Shown here piece by piece: positions 53,831 to 63,601 of a stretch of 64,000 bases of DNA. The stretch is from NCBI RefSeq assembly GCF_004358325.1, contig NZ_CP037940.1, positions 2,480,001 through 2,544,000 of the forward strand, in the 5' to 3' direction. The notes beneath the pieces are model-generated. The model made no database searches and was not told the DNA's origin. It saw only the letters and a list, made by a program, of their open reading frames with translations. The translations under genes were made by a program, and so were the position numbers. This DNA comes from Periweissella cryptocerci. Lineage in GTDB: Bacteria; Bacillota; Bacilli; Lactobacillales; Lactobacillaceae. The first letter of the stretch is position 1. Each line of letters begins with the position of its first letter.

Positions 53831-53864
53831 AAAAGATTGAATCGTTCGCGATTCAATCTTTTTT
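53831..53864 (+). terminator. Terminator after tig
   Basis: AAAAGATTGAATCG / CGATTCAATCTTTT stem with TTCG loop. Its T tract is the target site of the adjacent mobile element. Confidence 0.9.
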
Positions 53865-53867
53865 ATT

Positions 53868-54440
53868 GGCGCTATTCCGTCTGACGTGGAATTTATAAAA
53901 TGTGATGAGATGTATGATGCCACTGCGTGCCTGAAAATCACATTGTGCACCGAAATGGAAGCACATGCCCAAGCCGCTTGCTTATGCCTGCGAACCGGCA
54001 ACGCAAAACATCCCAGCATTTTGTTTCACAAAATACTGAATCTAATCCTAACGCGATTAGATTAGCCTTGCAGGCTGGATGTCTGTCTTGGGCAACTCGG
54101 GATAGCTGGCAGTCTAATGGCTAAAGCCAAAAAACTGCTCACATTTGTAGCTACGCTGGACAAATAAGGCCCGGTCGGCTCTACCCTCAGCGACGAACCC
54201 GACACGTGGTGTCACGTTCGTCCCATTTCGGTGTAAAGCCTGCCGGCCACAAAGTAATTTTCAGTCACTCCGCTAGATAAGCGTGGAATTATTGATTACC
54301 GCTAAACTTGCAACGACAAGGATTAGGGCATATTACTAGTCAGACTGCCTGCTCAAACTAACGAAGAGACTGGTTCCAGACACGTAGTGGGAATCAATCT
54401 GAGACACATATCCAAATTCCACGCTAGAAAAATTTTAGCC
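53868..54440 (+). mobile_element. MITE-like element, full copy 1 (573 bp)
   Basis: Starts GGCGCTATTCCGTCTGACGT and ends ACGCTAGAAAAATTTTAGCC, with imperfect inverted ends (CGTGGAATTT / AAATTCCACG at equal distance from GGC/GCC). The 8-bp TTTTTATT occurs directly on both sides (53860-53867 and 54441-54448), a perfect target duplication. No transposase is encoded. The interior holds hairpins (ATTTTGT/ACAAAAT, AATCTAATC/GATTAGATT, GACGAAC/GTTCGTC). Most similar to the copy at 55880-56440; the GGC start and 8-bp duplications resemble ISL3-family ends as I recall (inference). Confidence 0.85.
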
Positions 54441-54501
54441 TTTTTATTTTATTAGGTGTGTGGGAAATTAAAAAGCCATATAAACTTGAGTTTTGAAAGC
54501 C

Positions 54502-54529
54502 TTGAATGGTAGCGGTCTTATGGTACAAT
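54502..54529 (+). promoter_or_regulatory. Promoter for clpX
   Basis: TTGAAT, a 16-bp spacer, and TACAAT with the extended TGG element, 35 bp before the start. Confidence 0.65.
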
Positions 54530-54563
54530 TGAGATATGAATTTTTGACAGGAGGCTATTGCCC

Positions 54564-55805
54564 ATGTTTGATGCTACTGACCCAATGGGTCCCGTAGTTT
54601 GTTCATTTTGTGGTAAATCACAAGATGAGGTACAAAAGATTATCGCTGGTCCTGGCGTGTTTATCTGTAATGAATGTGTTGAACTTGCAAAGTCAATCAT
54701 TGATGAAGAAACTCGTCGTGACAATATTGAAGAAGTTATTGAATTACCAACACCACGTGAAATTGTTGATATTTTAAACCAATACGTAATTGGTCAAGAA
54801 GATGCAAAGCGGACGTTAGCAGTTGCAGTTTACAACCACTACAAACGAATTAACGAAACTTTAGTTGGTGATAGTGAAGTTGAATTGCAAAAGTCTAATA
54901 TCTCAATTATCGGACCAACTGGTTCTGGTAAGACTTATTTGGCGCAAAGCCTTGCCCGTATCTTGGATGTGCCATTTGCTATTGCGGATGCCACAACTTT
55001 GACTGAAGCTGGGTATGTTGGTGAAGACGTTGAAAATATCCTTCTGAAGTTATTGCAAAATGCTGATTACGATGTAGAACGCGCCCAACGTGGCATTATC
55101 TATATTGATGAAATCGATAAAATTGCGAAAAAGTCAGAAAATGTTTCAATTACGCGTGATGTTTCTGGTGAAGGGGTACAACAAGCATTATTGAAGATGC
55201 TTGAAGGTACACTTGCTAACGTTCCGCCTCAGGGTGGTCGTAAGCACCCACAACAAGAATTCATTCAAGTTGATACGACGAACATCTTATTCCTCGTTGG
55301 TGGGGCATTTGATGGGATTGAAACGATTGTTAAGGAACGTCTTGGGGACAAGGTCATTGGCTTTGGTACTGATTCAGATAAGGGCGCTAAGTTACGTGAA
55401 CTTGATGAAAAATCAATCATGCAACAAGTGATTCCTGAAGACTTAATGGCGTTTGGTTTGATTCCAGAATTTATCGGGCGGTTGCCAATTTTGACAGCGC
55501 TTGAAAAATTAGATGAAGACGATTTGGTTCATATTTTGACGGAACCAAAGAATGCGTTGGTCAAGCAATATACTGAATTAATTAAGTTAGATGATGTTGA
55601 TCTTGAATTTACGCCAGCTGCATTGAAAGCAATGGCTAAACTTGCGATCGAACGTAACACGGGTGCCCGTGGTTTGCGTTCAATTATCGAAGAAGTGATG
55701 CGCGACATTATGTTTGACTTACCAAGTCGAGACGATGTTGAAAAAGTCATTATCGGTGAAACAACCGTTAATGACCATGCAGAACCTGAATTAATTTTAA
55801 AATAA
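54564..55805 (+). CDS. clpX: ATP-dependent Clp protease ATP-binding subunit ClpX
   Basis: AAA+ unfoldase that feeds ClpP, 413 residues. An N-terminal C4 zinc-binding domain ([11 protein letters not shown] and ICNECVELA), Walker A GPTGSGKT, Walker [12 protein letters not shown], and the [17 protein letters not shown] / sensor region. The start is ATG 54564 after AGGAGG; an upstream TTG is too close to the RBS. It is flanked on both sides by copies of the MITE-like element. Confidence 0.96.
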   Translation: MFDATDPMGPVVCSFCGKSQDEVQKIIAGPGVFICNECVELAKSIIDEETRRDNIEEVIELPTPREIVDILNQYVIGQEDAKRTLAVAVYNHYKRINETLVGDSEVELQKSNISIIGPTGSGKTYLAQSLARILDVPFAIADATTLTEAGYVGEDVENILLKLLQNADYDVERAQRGIIYIDEIDKIAKKSENVSITRDVSGEGVQQALLKMLEGTLANVPPQGGRKHPQQEFIQVDTTNILFLVGGAFDGIETIVKERLGDKVIGFGTDSDKGAKLRELDEKSIMQQVIPEDLMAFGLIPEFIGRLPILTALEKLDEDDLVHILTEPKNALVKQYTELIKLDDVDLEFTPAALKAMAKLAIERNTGARGLRSIIEEVMRDIMFDLPSRDDVEKVIIGETTVNDHAEPELILK

Positions 55806-55813
55806 TAGATCGT

Positions 55814-55850
55814 AAATGGTAGTTGGTCAGTTGATTAACTACCATTTTTA
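55814..55850 (+). terminator. Terminator after clpX
   Basis: AAATGGTAGTT / AACTACCATTT stem and a T run. Confidence 0.85.
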
Positions 55851-55879
55851 TAATGGTTTTGATATTCTAAAAAAGTATT

Positions 55880-56440
55880 GGCTCTGTTTCGTCTAACGTG
55901 GAATTTATAAAATGTGACGAGATGTATGATGCCACGGTGTGCCTGAAAATCACATTGTGCACCGAGATGGAAGCACATGCCCAAGCCGCTTGCTTATGCC
56001 TGAGGTACGGCAACGCAAAACATTCCAGCAGTTTGTTTGCAACAAACAACTGAATCTAATCAAAACCCGATTAGATTAGCCTTCCAGGCTGAATGTCTGT
56101 CTTGGGCAATTCGGGATAGCTGGCAGTCTAATGGCTAAAGCCAAAAGACTGCTCATCTACCCTCAGCGACAAACCCGACACGTGGTGTCAAGTTCGTCCC
56201 ATTTCGGTGTAAAGCCAGTCGGCCACAAAGCGATTTTCAGTCACTCCGCTAGATAAGCGCGGAATTATGGATTTGTGAAGATGGTTACCACGTTAGCGAA
56301 CCAAGCTTCGCAAACATTTGAAGACCGCACTGTGGCTTCAAATGTTTGTCTTCCCTCACGGTGTCCAGACTGGTTCCAGCCTCGTAGTGGGAATCAATCT
56401 GAGGCGCATATCCAAATTCCACGCTAGAAAAATTTTAGCC
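55880..56440 (+). mobile_element. MITE-like element, full copy 2 (561 bp)
   Basis: Starts GGCTCTGTTTCGTCTAACGT and ends ACGCTAGAAAAATTTTAGCC. Perfect 8-bp target duplication AAAGTATT (55872-55879 and 56441-56448). Same orientation as copy 1. Matching hairpins have different sequence but conserved pairing (GTTTGTT/AACAAAC where copy 1 has ATTTTGT/ACAAAAT). A perfect 13-bp hairpin CAAACATTTGAAG/CTTCAAATGTTTG is unique to this copy. No coding region conserved with copy 1. Confidence 0.87.
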
Positions 56441-56548
56441 AAAGTATTATGATTCTATTTATTCTGGTCCTGTGGCACGCAGTGGATACCACACAGCCCA
56501 AAATAATTTGAATTTGTTTTTCTTGTAACAATTAAAGGAGTGATTCTT

Positions 56549-56557
56549 TGGTATACT
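56549..56557 (+). promoter_or_regulatory. Extended -10 promoter candidate for engB
   Basis: TGGTATACT (TGn plus TATACT), 78 bp upstream of the start; no clear -35. Confidence 0.45.
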
Positions 56558-56634
56558 AGTTAAGTCATAAAAACCTATAAATCACTATAAAAAATCAACG
56601 TGTGGCGAATATCGTCACAGATAGGAGCCTCACA

Positions 56635-57270
56635 ATGGACGTACACAATGTTTCATTAACAATTAGTGCCGTGGCACCAAAGCAATACCCAACTACTGGC
56701 TACCCCGAACTTGCCTTCGTTGGCCGGTCAAATGTTGGTAAGTCATCATTTACCAACACATTAATTAATCGTAAGTCATTTGCACGGACGTCTTCACAAC
56801 CAGGTAAGACGCAAACTTTGAATTTCTATAATGTTGAAGATCAAGTTTATTTTGTCGATGTGCCCGGTTATGGCTATGCCAAAGTTTCACGAACTGAACG
56901 TGAAAAATGGGGTCAAATGATTGAAACGTATTTGACTGATCGTACCCAATTGCGTGGGGTGGTTTCACTAGTTGATGCGCGCCATGCACCATCAGAAGAT
57001 GATATTAATATGTACAATTGGTTGTCTTACTATGATATTCCAATCTTAGTAGTTGCGACTAAAGCCGATAAAATTGCGCGCGGTAAGTGGAATAAAGCTG
57101 AATCAATCATCAAAAAGGCGTTGGAATTTAATGATGCCAATAGTGACTTTTTGATGTTCTCAGCCGTGACCAAAGACGGTAAAGCGGAAGCGTGGGATTG
57201 GATTGAAGCACGGATGGCAGAACCAGAAGCCGTTTTTGAAGCAATCGAAGCTGACGACGAAGGGGAATAA
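56635..57270 (+). CDS. engB: Ribosome-biogenesis GTPase YsxC/EngB
   Basis: Essential GTPase in 50S ribosomal subunit maturation, 211 residues from ATG 56635 (ATAGGAGCCTCACA before it). G1 loop [11 protein letters not shown]3 DVPGYG, G4 TKAD motif, and the family insert [11 protein letters not shown] clpX-engB order is common in lactobacilli. The short acidic tail continues to the stop, two bases before the next ATG. Confidence 0.95.
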   Translation: MDVHNVSLTISAVAPKQYPTTGYPELAFVGRSNVGKSSFTNTLINRKSFARTSSQPGKTQTLNFYNVEDQVYFVDVPGYGYAKVSRTEREKWGQMIETYLTDRTQLRGVVSLVDARHAPSEDDINMYNWLSYYDIPILVVATKADKIARGKWNKAESIIKKALEFNDANSDFLMFSAVTKDGKAEAWDWIEARMAEPEAVFEAIEADDEGE

Positions 57271-57272
57271 AG

Positions 57273-57566
57273 ATGGAATTTAATGAATATCAAAAAGATG
57301 CGAATCGAACACTCTTTGGTACCGAAACCGTTTTAACGAATCTTGGTTTAGGTCTCGCATCTGAAACGGGTCAAATCACTTACATGATGAAACGTTACAG
57401 TTTTGAAGGTGCTAAGTTGGACAAGCAAGTCTTAACCCATGAAATTGGTGATGCACTTTGGTATTTATCACAAATTGCTGAATGGGCTGATATTGATTTT
57501 GAAGATGCTGCCAAGGAAAACTTAGCGTCATTGAATCAACGTTATCCTGACGGCGAACACAAGTAA
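57273..57566 (+). CDS. MazG-like nucleotide pyrophosphohydrolase-family protein
   Basis: A 97-residue helical protein of the all-alpha NTP pyrophosphatase group. The pattern ETGQITYMMKRY followed by EIGDALWYL is the MazG fold signature, but the first metal-binding E-x-x-E reads E-T-G-Q, so one Glu is replaced. It may be a catalytically altered member or a related structural variant. It starts two bases after engB and is likely co-transcribed. Confidence 0.75.
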   Translation: MEFNEYQKDANRTLFGTETVLTNLGLGLASETGQITYMMKRYSFEGAKLDKQVLTHEIGDALWYLSQIAEWADIDFEDAAKENLASLNQRYPDGEHK

Positions 57567-57576
57567 TTTACAGCAA

Positions 57577-57608
57577 AGAAAAAAGCGCCGGAATCCGACG
57601 CTTTTTTT
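57577..57608. terminator. Bidirectional terminator
   Basis: AAAAGCG-CGG / CCG-CGCTTTT stem flanked by A and T runs, between the rightward MazG-like gene and the leftward small gene. Confidence 0.8.
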
Positions 57609-57615
57609 GTTACGA

Positions 57616-57759
57616 TTAATCTTTTTTGTCACTAGTGTTTTCTTTGGTGCGACCAAGCGCACGATCTTTTGCTTTGTTGTCTTCGTCGTCAAGTGGCAAT
57701 GAAATCATGTCACCGAGCATTTTGTCAAAATTAGTTTCGCGTTTAAGTGTGAGAGCCAT
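57616..57759 (-). CDS. Small charged protein (47 aa)
   Basis: Leftward ATG at 57759 with AAAGGAAA upstream (on the minus strand). The product is polar with a basic N-terminus and an acidic middle (MALTLKRETNFDKMLGDMIS, PLDDEDNKAKD). A TATACT with extended TGC lies at about 57802-57788 on the minus strand as a candidate promoter. Too short for family recognition; gene prediction rests on start, terminator and frame. Confidence 0.6.
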   Translation of the reverse strand: MALTLKRETNFDKMLGDMISLPLDDEDNKAKDRALGRTKENTSDKKD

Positions 57760-57971
57760 CTATACCGTTTCCTTTCTTTTCTTCACAGCAAGTATAGCAG
57801 ATAATTGCCCAAATTGGTATTCGGAACTTTTGCGGGGGTAACGCTGAATATTCTTGTGTATATTCAGCGACAATGTGTATATATATGCAAAAATGTGTTT
57901 TTCAGTTGCATAGTTTCATCCGAATCGGTAAACTTAGTTTCAATGAATATTAGAAAAAGAGGATTATGCAA

Positions 57972-58706
57972 ATGAGTACAGTCTTAGAAATTAAAAATTT
58001 AAAAAAGACCTATGGGGAAAATGAAGTCCTCAAAGATATTACTGAAACAGTTAACAAGGGTGAAGTGATTGCCGTGCTTGGACCTTCTGGGGCGGGGAAA
58101 TCAACTTTTCTACGTTCATTGAATATGTTAGAAAAACCTACAGCAGGGGCAATTGTCTTTGATGATAAAGATTTAATGCACCTTTCTGATAAAGAATTGG
58201 ACAATCTGCGTGAACGGATGGGCATGGTGTTCCAAAGTTTTAATTTATTCCCTAACATGACCGTGCTTGAAAATATCAAGTTAGCACCAATGAAAGTTAA
58301 AGGGACTAATGATAGCCAAGCCACTGAAATTGCGCAAGAATTATTAGCAAAAGTTGGCTTGTCAGATAAAGCTGATGTTTTCCCAGCAAGCTTGTCTGGT
58401 GGTCAACAACAACGGGTCGCAATTGCCCGTGCCTTGGCGATGAATCCAGAAGTGATGCTATTTGATGAACCTACTTCAGCACTTGACCCTGAAATGGTTG
58501 GTGAAGTTTTAAAAGTTATGCAAGACTTGGCCGATGAAGGCATGACAATGATTGTGGTAACACACGAAATGGGCTTTGCACGTGAAGTTGCTTCAACAGT
58601 TTGGTTCATGGCGGATGGTTACATTCAAGAAAATACGTCACCCGAAGAATTCTTTACAAATCCCAAGACCGATCGGGCAAAAGACTTCTTAGCTAAAATT
58701 CTCTAA
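57972..58706 (+). CDS. ABC transporter ATP-binding protein (polar amino-acid type)
   Basis: A 244-residue ATPase. Walker [10 protein letters not shown]-loop [12 protein letters not shown], signature LSGGQQQR, Walker [15 protein letters not shown] and the H-loop VTHEMGFA. The GlnQ/amino-acid group is indicated by [12 protein letters not shown] choose ATG 57972, nine bases after AGAGG, over ATG 57966. No permease or binding protein is adjacent, so the partners are elsewhere. Confidence 0.9.
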   Translation: MSTVLEIKNLKKTYGENEVLKDITETVNKGEVIAVLGPSGAGKSTFLRSLNMLEKPTAGAIVFDDKDLMHLSDKELDNLRERMGMVFQSFNLFPNMTVLENIKLAPMKVKGTNDSQATEIAQELLAKVGLSDKADVFPASLSGGQQQRVAIARALAMNPEVMLFDEPTSALDPEMVGEVLKVMQDLADEGMTMIVVTHEMGFAREVASTVWFMADGYIQENTSPEEFFTNPKTDRAKDFLAKIL

Positions 58707-58796
58707 TTTTTTGTAAGCAAACGTATAGCATATCGTTAATAAAGATGTTACAATTACTCCATATTAAATCAAAAGCGATGTGGAGGATTTTAGATA

Positions 58797-59114
58797 ATGG
58801 CTGTTTTAGAAACTACTGATTCAACTTTTGTAGCTGATACTGCTACAGGCGTAACTTTAACTGATTTTTGGGCGGTTTGGTGTGGACCTTGTCGCATGCA
58901 AAGTCCTGTTGTTGAAGCTTTGGACGCAGAAATGAGTGGCAAAGTAACGTTCAACAAGATGGACGTTGACGCAAACCCTGCAACACCACAAGAATTTGGC
59001 ATCATGTCAATTCCTACCTTGTTGGTGAAAAAAGATGGTGAAGTTGTTGATACTATTGTGGGTTACCACTCTAAAGAACAATTAACAACATTGCTTGATC
59101 AATACATTGATTAA
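58797..59114 (+). CDS. trxA: Thioredoxin
   Basis: A 105-residue thioredoxin with the WCGPC active site (about residues 28-32), cis-Pro in MSIPTLL and a canonical length. Cytoplasmic disulfide reductant, with thioredoxin reductase as partner. ATG 58797 after TGGAGGATTTTAGATA. A single-gene unit with its own terminator. Confidence 0.96.
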   Translation: MAVLETTDSTFVADTATGVTLTDFWAVWCGPCRMQSPVVEALDAEMSGKVTFNKMDVDANPATPQEFGIMSIPTLLVKKDGEVVDTIVGYHSKEQLTTLLDQYID

Positions 59115-59126
59115 TTAATATTTTGG

Positions 59127-59168
59127 ACGGTTATCACTACGAATTTACGTAATGATAACCGTTTTTTT
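59127..59168 (+). terminator. Terminator after thioredoxin
   Basis: ACGGTTATCA / TGATAACCGT stem, then T run. Confidence 0.9.
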
Positions 59169-59215
59169 GTTTCAAATTCGCAAAATGTTCATACTTTTCA
59201 GGCAAGATAGTAACT

Positions 59216-59431
59216 ATGAAACCTCAAGGAAAGTTGGTAAGAGAAATGCGAAGAACTGTAACGTTTGAATATACTGGTGACAATCCTTTTGAAGCACAGC
59301 AATGGTTTACAGAATGGTGTGTTGATTGTGGGCTGCCGGATGAAGATATCGAAACTGAAGTATCGCACGTTGAAAATAGCAACGTTGGAGAATCAAATCG
59401 GACGATGCGTTATGTGCGTGAAAATGATTAA
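59216..59431 (+). CDS. Small conserved-looking protein (71 aa)
   Basis: ATG 59216 has a weak ribosome-binding site. An in-frame ATG at 59246 would give 61 residues and could also be the start (MRRTVTFEYTGDNPFEAQQW). Contains Trp and Cys (FTEWCVDCGLPDEDIE). Unrecognised; the closing terminator supports expression. Confidence 0.6.
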   Translation: MKPQGKLVREMRRTVTFEYTGDNPFEAQQWFTEWCVDCGLPDEDIETEVSHVENSNVGESNRTMRYVREND

Positions 59432-59446
59432 TTTTGAATAAATGAC

Positions 59447-59486
59447 GAATGAATTAGCAAATGTTTGCTAGTTCATTCTTTTTTTC
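59447..59486 (+). terminator. Terminator after the small gene
   Basis: GAATGAATTAGCAAA / TTTGCTAGTTCATTC, then seven or more T. Confidence 0.92.
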
Positions 59487-59552
59487 GTGTTATTAAAGGT
59501 AAGTGAAGTGGTATTATAGTAACTATTACATCAGAATAATGGAGTAGAAATC

Positions 59553-60953
59553 GTGGTAGAAAAAACCGAAACAATTAGTCGCCAAACAATCTTAGCAATT
59601 ATTGCAACGGGACTCTTTGGCTTTACCGGAATTTTGACAGAAACCTCAATGAATGTGACTTTTCCGGAATTAATGCAGAACTTCAACATTACAATTGGAA
59701 CGGTACAGTGGATCACAACGGCATATCTTTTGACAGTGGCGTTAACGATGACAGTTTCTGCGTATTTGAAGAACGTCTTGAGTCCGCGGATGATTTTTTA
59801 CGCCGCGTTGATCTTCTTCGTTGTCGGAGATGTTCTCGCAATTGCGTCTAATTCATTTGCGTTACTCTTGATTGGCCGAATTATCCAAGGAGCGGGGACA
59901 GGGATTGTCACACCGTTGCTGTTTAATATTATTTTAGAATATGTACCATTCAGTAAAGTCGGGCAGTATATGGGCTTTGGGACAATGATTTTATCGTTAG
60001 CACCAGCTTTTGGCCCCATGTTTGGTGGCTTGGTTGCGTACTATTTACCTTGGCGGGCGATTTTCTGGCTTGTCTTACCGGTTGCACTTATCTCATTTAT
60101 CTTGGGAGTAAAAAATATCCCAGCAGTCAAACCAACTGGCACACATCGTGATTTTGATTTCTTGCGATTTATCTTGTTAGCTATTAGTTTTTCAACATTT
60201 CTGTATGGTTTGAATACGGTTGAACATGGCGATGTATCATTGGCAATGGTCGCTAACTTTGCAGTAGCGGTGGTTGCGATGGGATTGTTTATCTATCGTT
60301 CAAAGCATTCCAAAAAGATGTTTTTAAACATTGATATTATTAGTAGTAAAGCATTGCGTTTTAGTTTACTTGCATACTTTATTTATCAATTTACGAACTT
60401 GGCAGTGAATTTCATGATACCGACATATATTCAGTTAGTGTTGGGGTCAACCACTTTGTTAGCTGGGTTTGCTTTAATGCCAGGGAGTTTAGTGGGGGCA
60501 CTCATGAATCCTGTGTTTGGTCGTTTGTACGACGAACATGGGCCTAAAATACCATTGCTGCTTGGTAATTCAATCTTTGCAGTCGTGGTATTAATCTACA
60601 GTATTATTGCGCAAAATATGGTTATCTGGGCAATTACGTTGATTTATGTATTCTTAACGGTCGGCCGAAGTATGGCATTTGGTAATTCAATGGCAACTGG
60701 ACTTTCTCAAATTGATGCCAAAGATCGCCCGGATGGAAATGCGATTTATAATACGGCTCAACAATTTGCGGGTGCGATTGGAACAACCATTGCATCACTG
60801 TTCTTGAAGGTTGATCACCAAGCAACGGCAAGTGTCGCAACACAAACTGCTCGTGGGACACAACATGCATTTATTTTTATTTTAGCCTTAGCGCTTATCA
60901 ATTTTGGCTTATTTGGTTTAACCTTTAAGTTTTTACAGCCAACAAAAAAATAA
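59553..60953 (+). CDS. MFS multidrug exporter (DHA2-like)
   Basis: A 466-residue membrane protein with about 14 hydrophobic segments by eye. The DHA2/EmrB-type motifs are TSMNVTFPELMQ (first helix) and VQWITTAYLLTVALTMTVSA, then RIIQGAGTGIVTPL (motif B-like). The start is GTG 59553 (GGAG upstream). It is probably a proton-drug antiporter; the substrate cannot be inferred. Flanked by terminators on both sides. Confidence 0.88.
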   Translation: MVEKTETISRQTILAIIATGLFGFTGILTETSMNVTFPELMQNFNITIGTVQWITTAYLLTVALTMTVSAYLKNVLSPRMIFYAALIFFVVGDVLAIASNSFALLLIGRIIQGAGTGIVTPLLFNIILEYVPFSKVGQYMGFGTMILSLAPAFGPMFGGLVAYYLPWRAIFWLVLPVALISFILGVKNIPAVKPTGTHRDFDFLRFILLAISFSTFLYGLNTVEHGDVSLAMVANFAVAVVAMGLFIYRSKHSKKMFLNIDIISSKALRFSLLAYFIYQFTNLAVNFMIPTYIQLVLGSTTLLAGFALMPGSLVGALMNPVFGRLYDEHGPKIPLLLGNSIFAVVVLIYSIIAQNMVIWAITLIYVFLTVGRSMAFGNSMATGLSQIDAKDRPDGNAIYNTAQQFAGAIGTTIASLFLKVDHQATASVATQTARGTQHAFIFILALALINFGLFGLTFKFLQPTKK

Positions 60954-60960
60954 ATTATGA

Positions 60961-61003
60961 AGAACGGTTATTATTACTTTTTGTAATAGAAACCGTTCTT
61001 TTT
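60961..61003 (+). terminator. Terminator after the DHA2 exporter
   Basis: AGAACGGTT / AACCGTTCT outer stem with TATTAC/GTAATA inner stem, then TTTTT. Confidence 0.9.
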
Positions 61004-61148
61004 GCAATATTCAGCTAATTAGATTGCAAACATAATACGGTCAAACTACGAATCGATGAATATTCACTTCACTAACAAAAAGTTAGTATACTTCTTTATA
61101 TTGATAAAAACGCAAGTAAAAAAGAAATATATAGGAGCTGGTTAATCG

Positions 61149-61847
61149 ATGAAAATTACTAAGCTGATTTTAAAAACAATTATAACAGTAGCCATTTTAG
61201 TTAGTGCAGTAGCCTCTGGCAGTGCAACAGCAGCTAATGCTAACAATGACCTCGTACCAGCAACTGCTTCGCAAGCACAAATCAAAAAATTAACGGCACA
61301 AGGATTTACATATAGTACTAAAACGGGCTACATTTGGCCAGTTAAAGGTAGTATGCACATCTCGTCAGGTGAAGGTTCACGGCACTTGGCCTATGCAGCT
61401 ACTAACTTTCACTACGGCTATGATTTTGTGCCTGGTAAGAGTAAGAGTTTTTACGCGATGCGTGGGGGTATAGTGATTGCTGCTGGAGCCCATGATCGTG
61501 CGCACAATTTTCAAATGGCGGGAAACGTGATTATCGTTAAACAAGATGACGGCAAGTATGCTGTTTACTCAGAATTTAGAAATGGTTCGCAAACCGTTCG
61601 TCGTGGTCAATATGTCGCGCAAGGACAAAAGCTGGGGACGATGGGTGTATCAGGAATGACATCTGGGACACACGTGCATATTGGGATAACTAATCAAGCT
61701 TGGCCAGGTTATGGCCGTAGTGGTGTTTCGATGGCTGGTAATGGTCGCAAAGGATGGGTAATGTTACATAAGTACCTCGACGTTAAGCGCGTGTATGGTG
61801 AAGGTCGTCGGAGTGCCGCAACAATTACTACGGGTCAATTAAATTAA
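61149..61847 (+). CDS. Secreted M23-family peptidase
   Basis: A 232-residue exported protein. Signal peptide at residues about 1-30 (KITKLILKTIITVAILVSAV, then ATAANAN). The M23 zinc-site pattern is HYGYDF (His and Asp) and GTHVHIGI (His). M23 enzymes cut peptidoglycan cross-links. The GSMHISSGEGSRHLAY motif also fits the family. No wall anchor is visible. Confidence 0.85.
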   Translation: MKITKLILKTIITVAILVSAVASGSATAANANNDLVPATASQAQIKKLTAQGFTYSTKTGYIWPVKGSMHISSGEGSRHLAYAATNFHYGYDFVPGKSKSFYAMRGGIVIAAGAHDRAHNFQMAGNVIIVKQDDGKYAVYSEFRNGSQTVRRGQYVAQGQKLGTMGVSGMTSGTHVHIGITNQAWPGYGRSGVSMAGNGRKGWVMLHKYLDVKRVYGEGRRSAATITTGQLN

Positions 61848-61858
61848 GTATTTTGTGA

Positions 61859-61907
61859 AAAACACTAGAAAAATGTAAATTGGCTTACATTAACTAGTGT
61901 TTTTTTG
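61859..61907 (+). terminator. Terminator after the M23 gene
   Basis: AACACTAG...CTAGTGTT stem with an ATGTAA/TTACAT inner stem, then seven T. Confidence 0.85.
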
Positions 61908-61920
61908 GTATCATTATAAA

Positions 61921-61934
61921 TGAAAGCGTTTGCA
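61921..61934 (+). promoter_or_regulatory. cre (CcpA operator) for the GH1 gene
   Basis: TGAAAGCGTTTGCA matches TGWAANCGNTNWCA at 13 of 14 positions, just downstream of a -10-like TATAAA (61915). Strong carbon catabolite repression site by sequence. Confidence 0.8.
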
Positions 61935-61985
61935 AAACGAGAACAGGGAACAGATTGGGTACTATTTTCTATGAAGTTGTACTGA

Positions 61986-63398
<1,413 letters not shown>

Positions 63399-63426
63399 AT
63401 TAGTGCGGAACATAATATTGACTAGG

Positions 63427-63462
63427 CTCGATTCTACTCGTAGGAGTGGAATCGAGTTTTTT
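63427..63462 (+). terminator. Terminator after the GH1 gene
   Basis: CTCGATTC / GAATCGAG stem with inner TACTC/GAGTG, then six T. Confidence 0.9.
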
Positions 63463-63601
63463 ACGCAATAAACTGGAACTTGTAAAAATTTTAAAAAAAT
63501 TAAAAAAACTGGCTTAATTTTACGTAGTTTATATATAGACCGTAAATTATTTAAGCGTACGGGTTACAGACTGTTTAATTTCGAAAGGGGGAATTAGCTA
63601 G

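Noticed and set aside
53927..54124. 65-codon open frame inside MITE copy 1 (and a leftward one in copy 2)
   Set aside because: The frames are not conserved between the two copies, which differ by indels; paired hairpins explain the sequence better.
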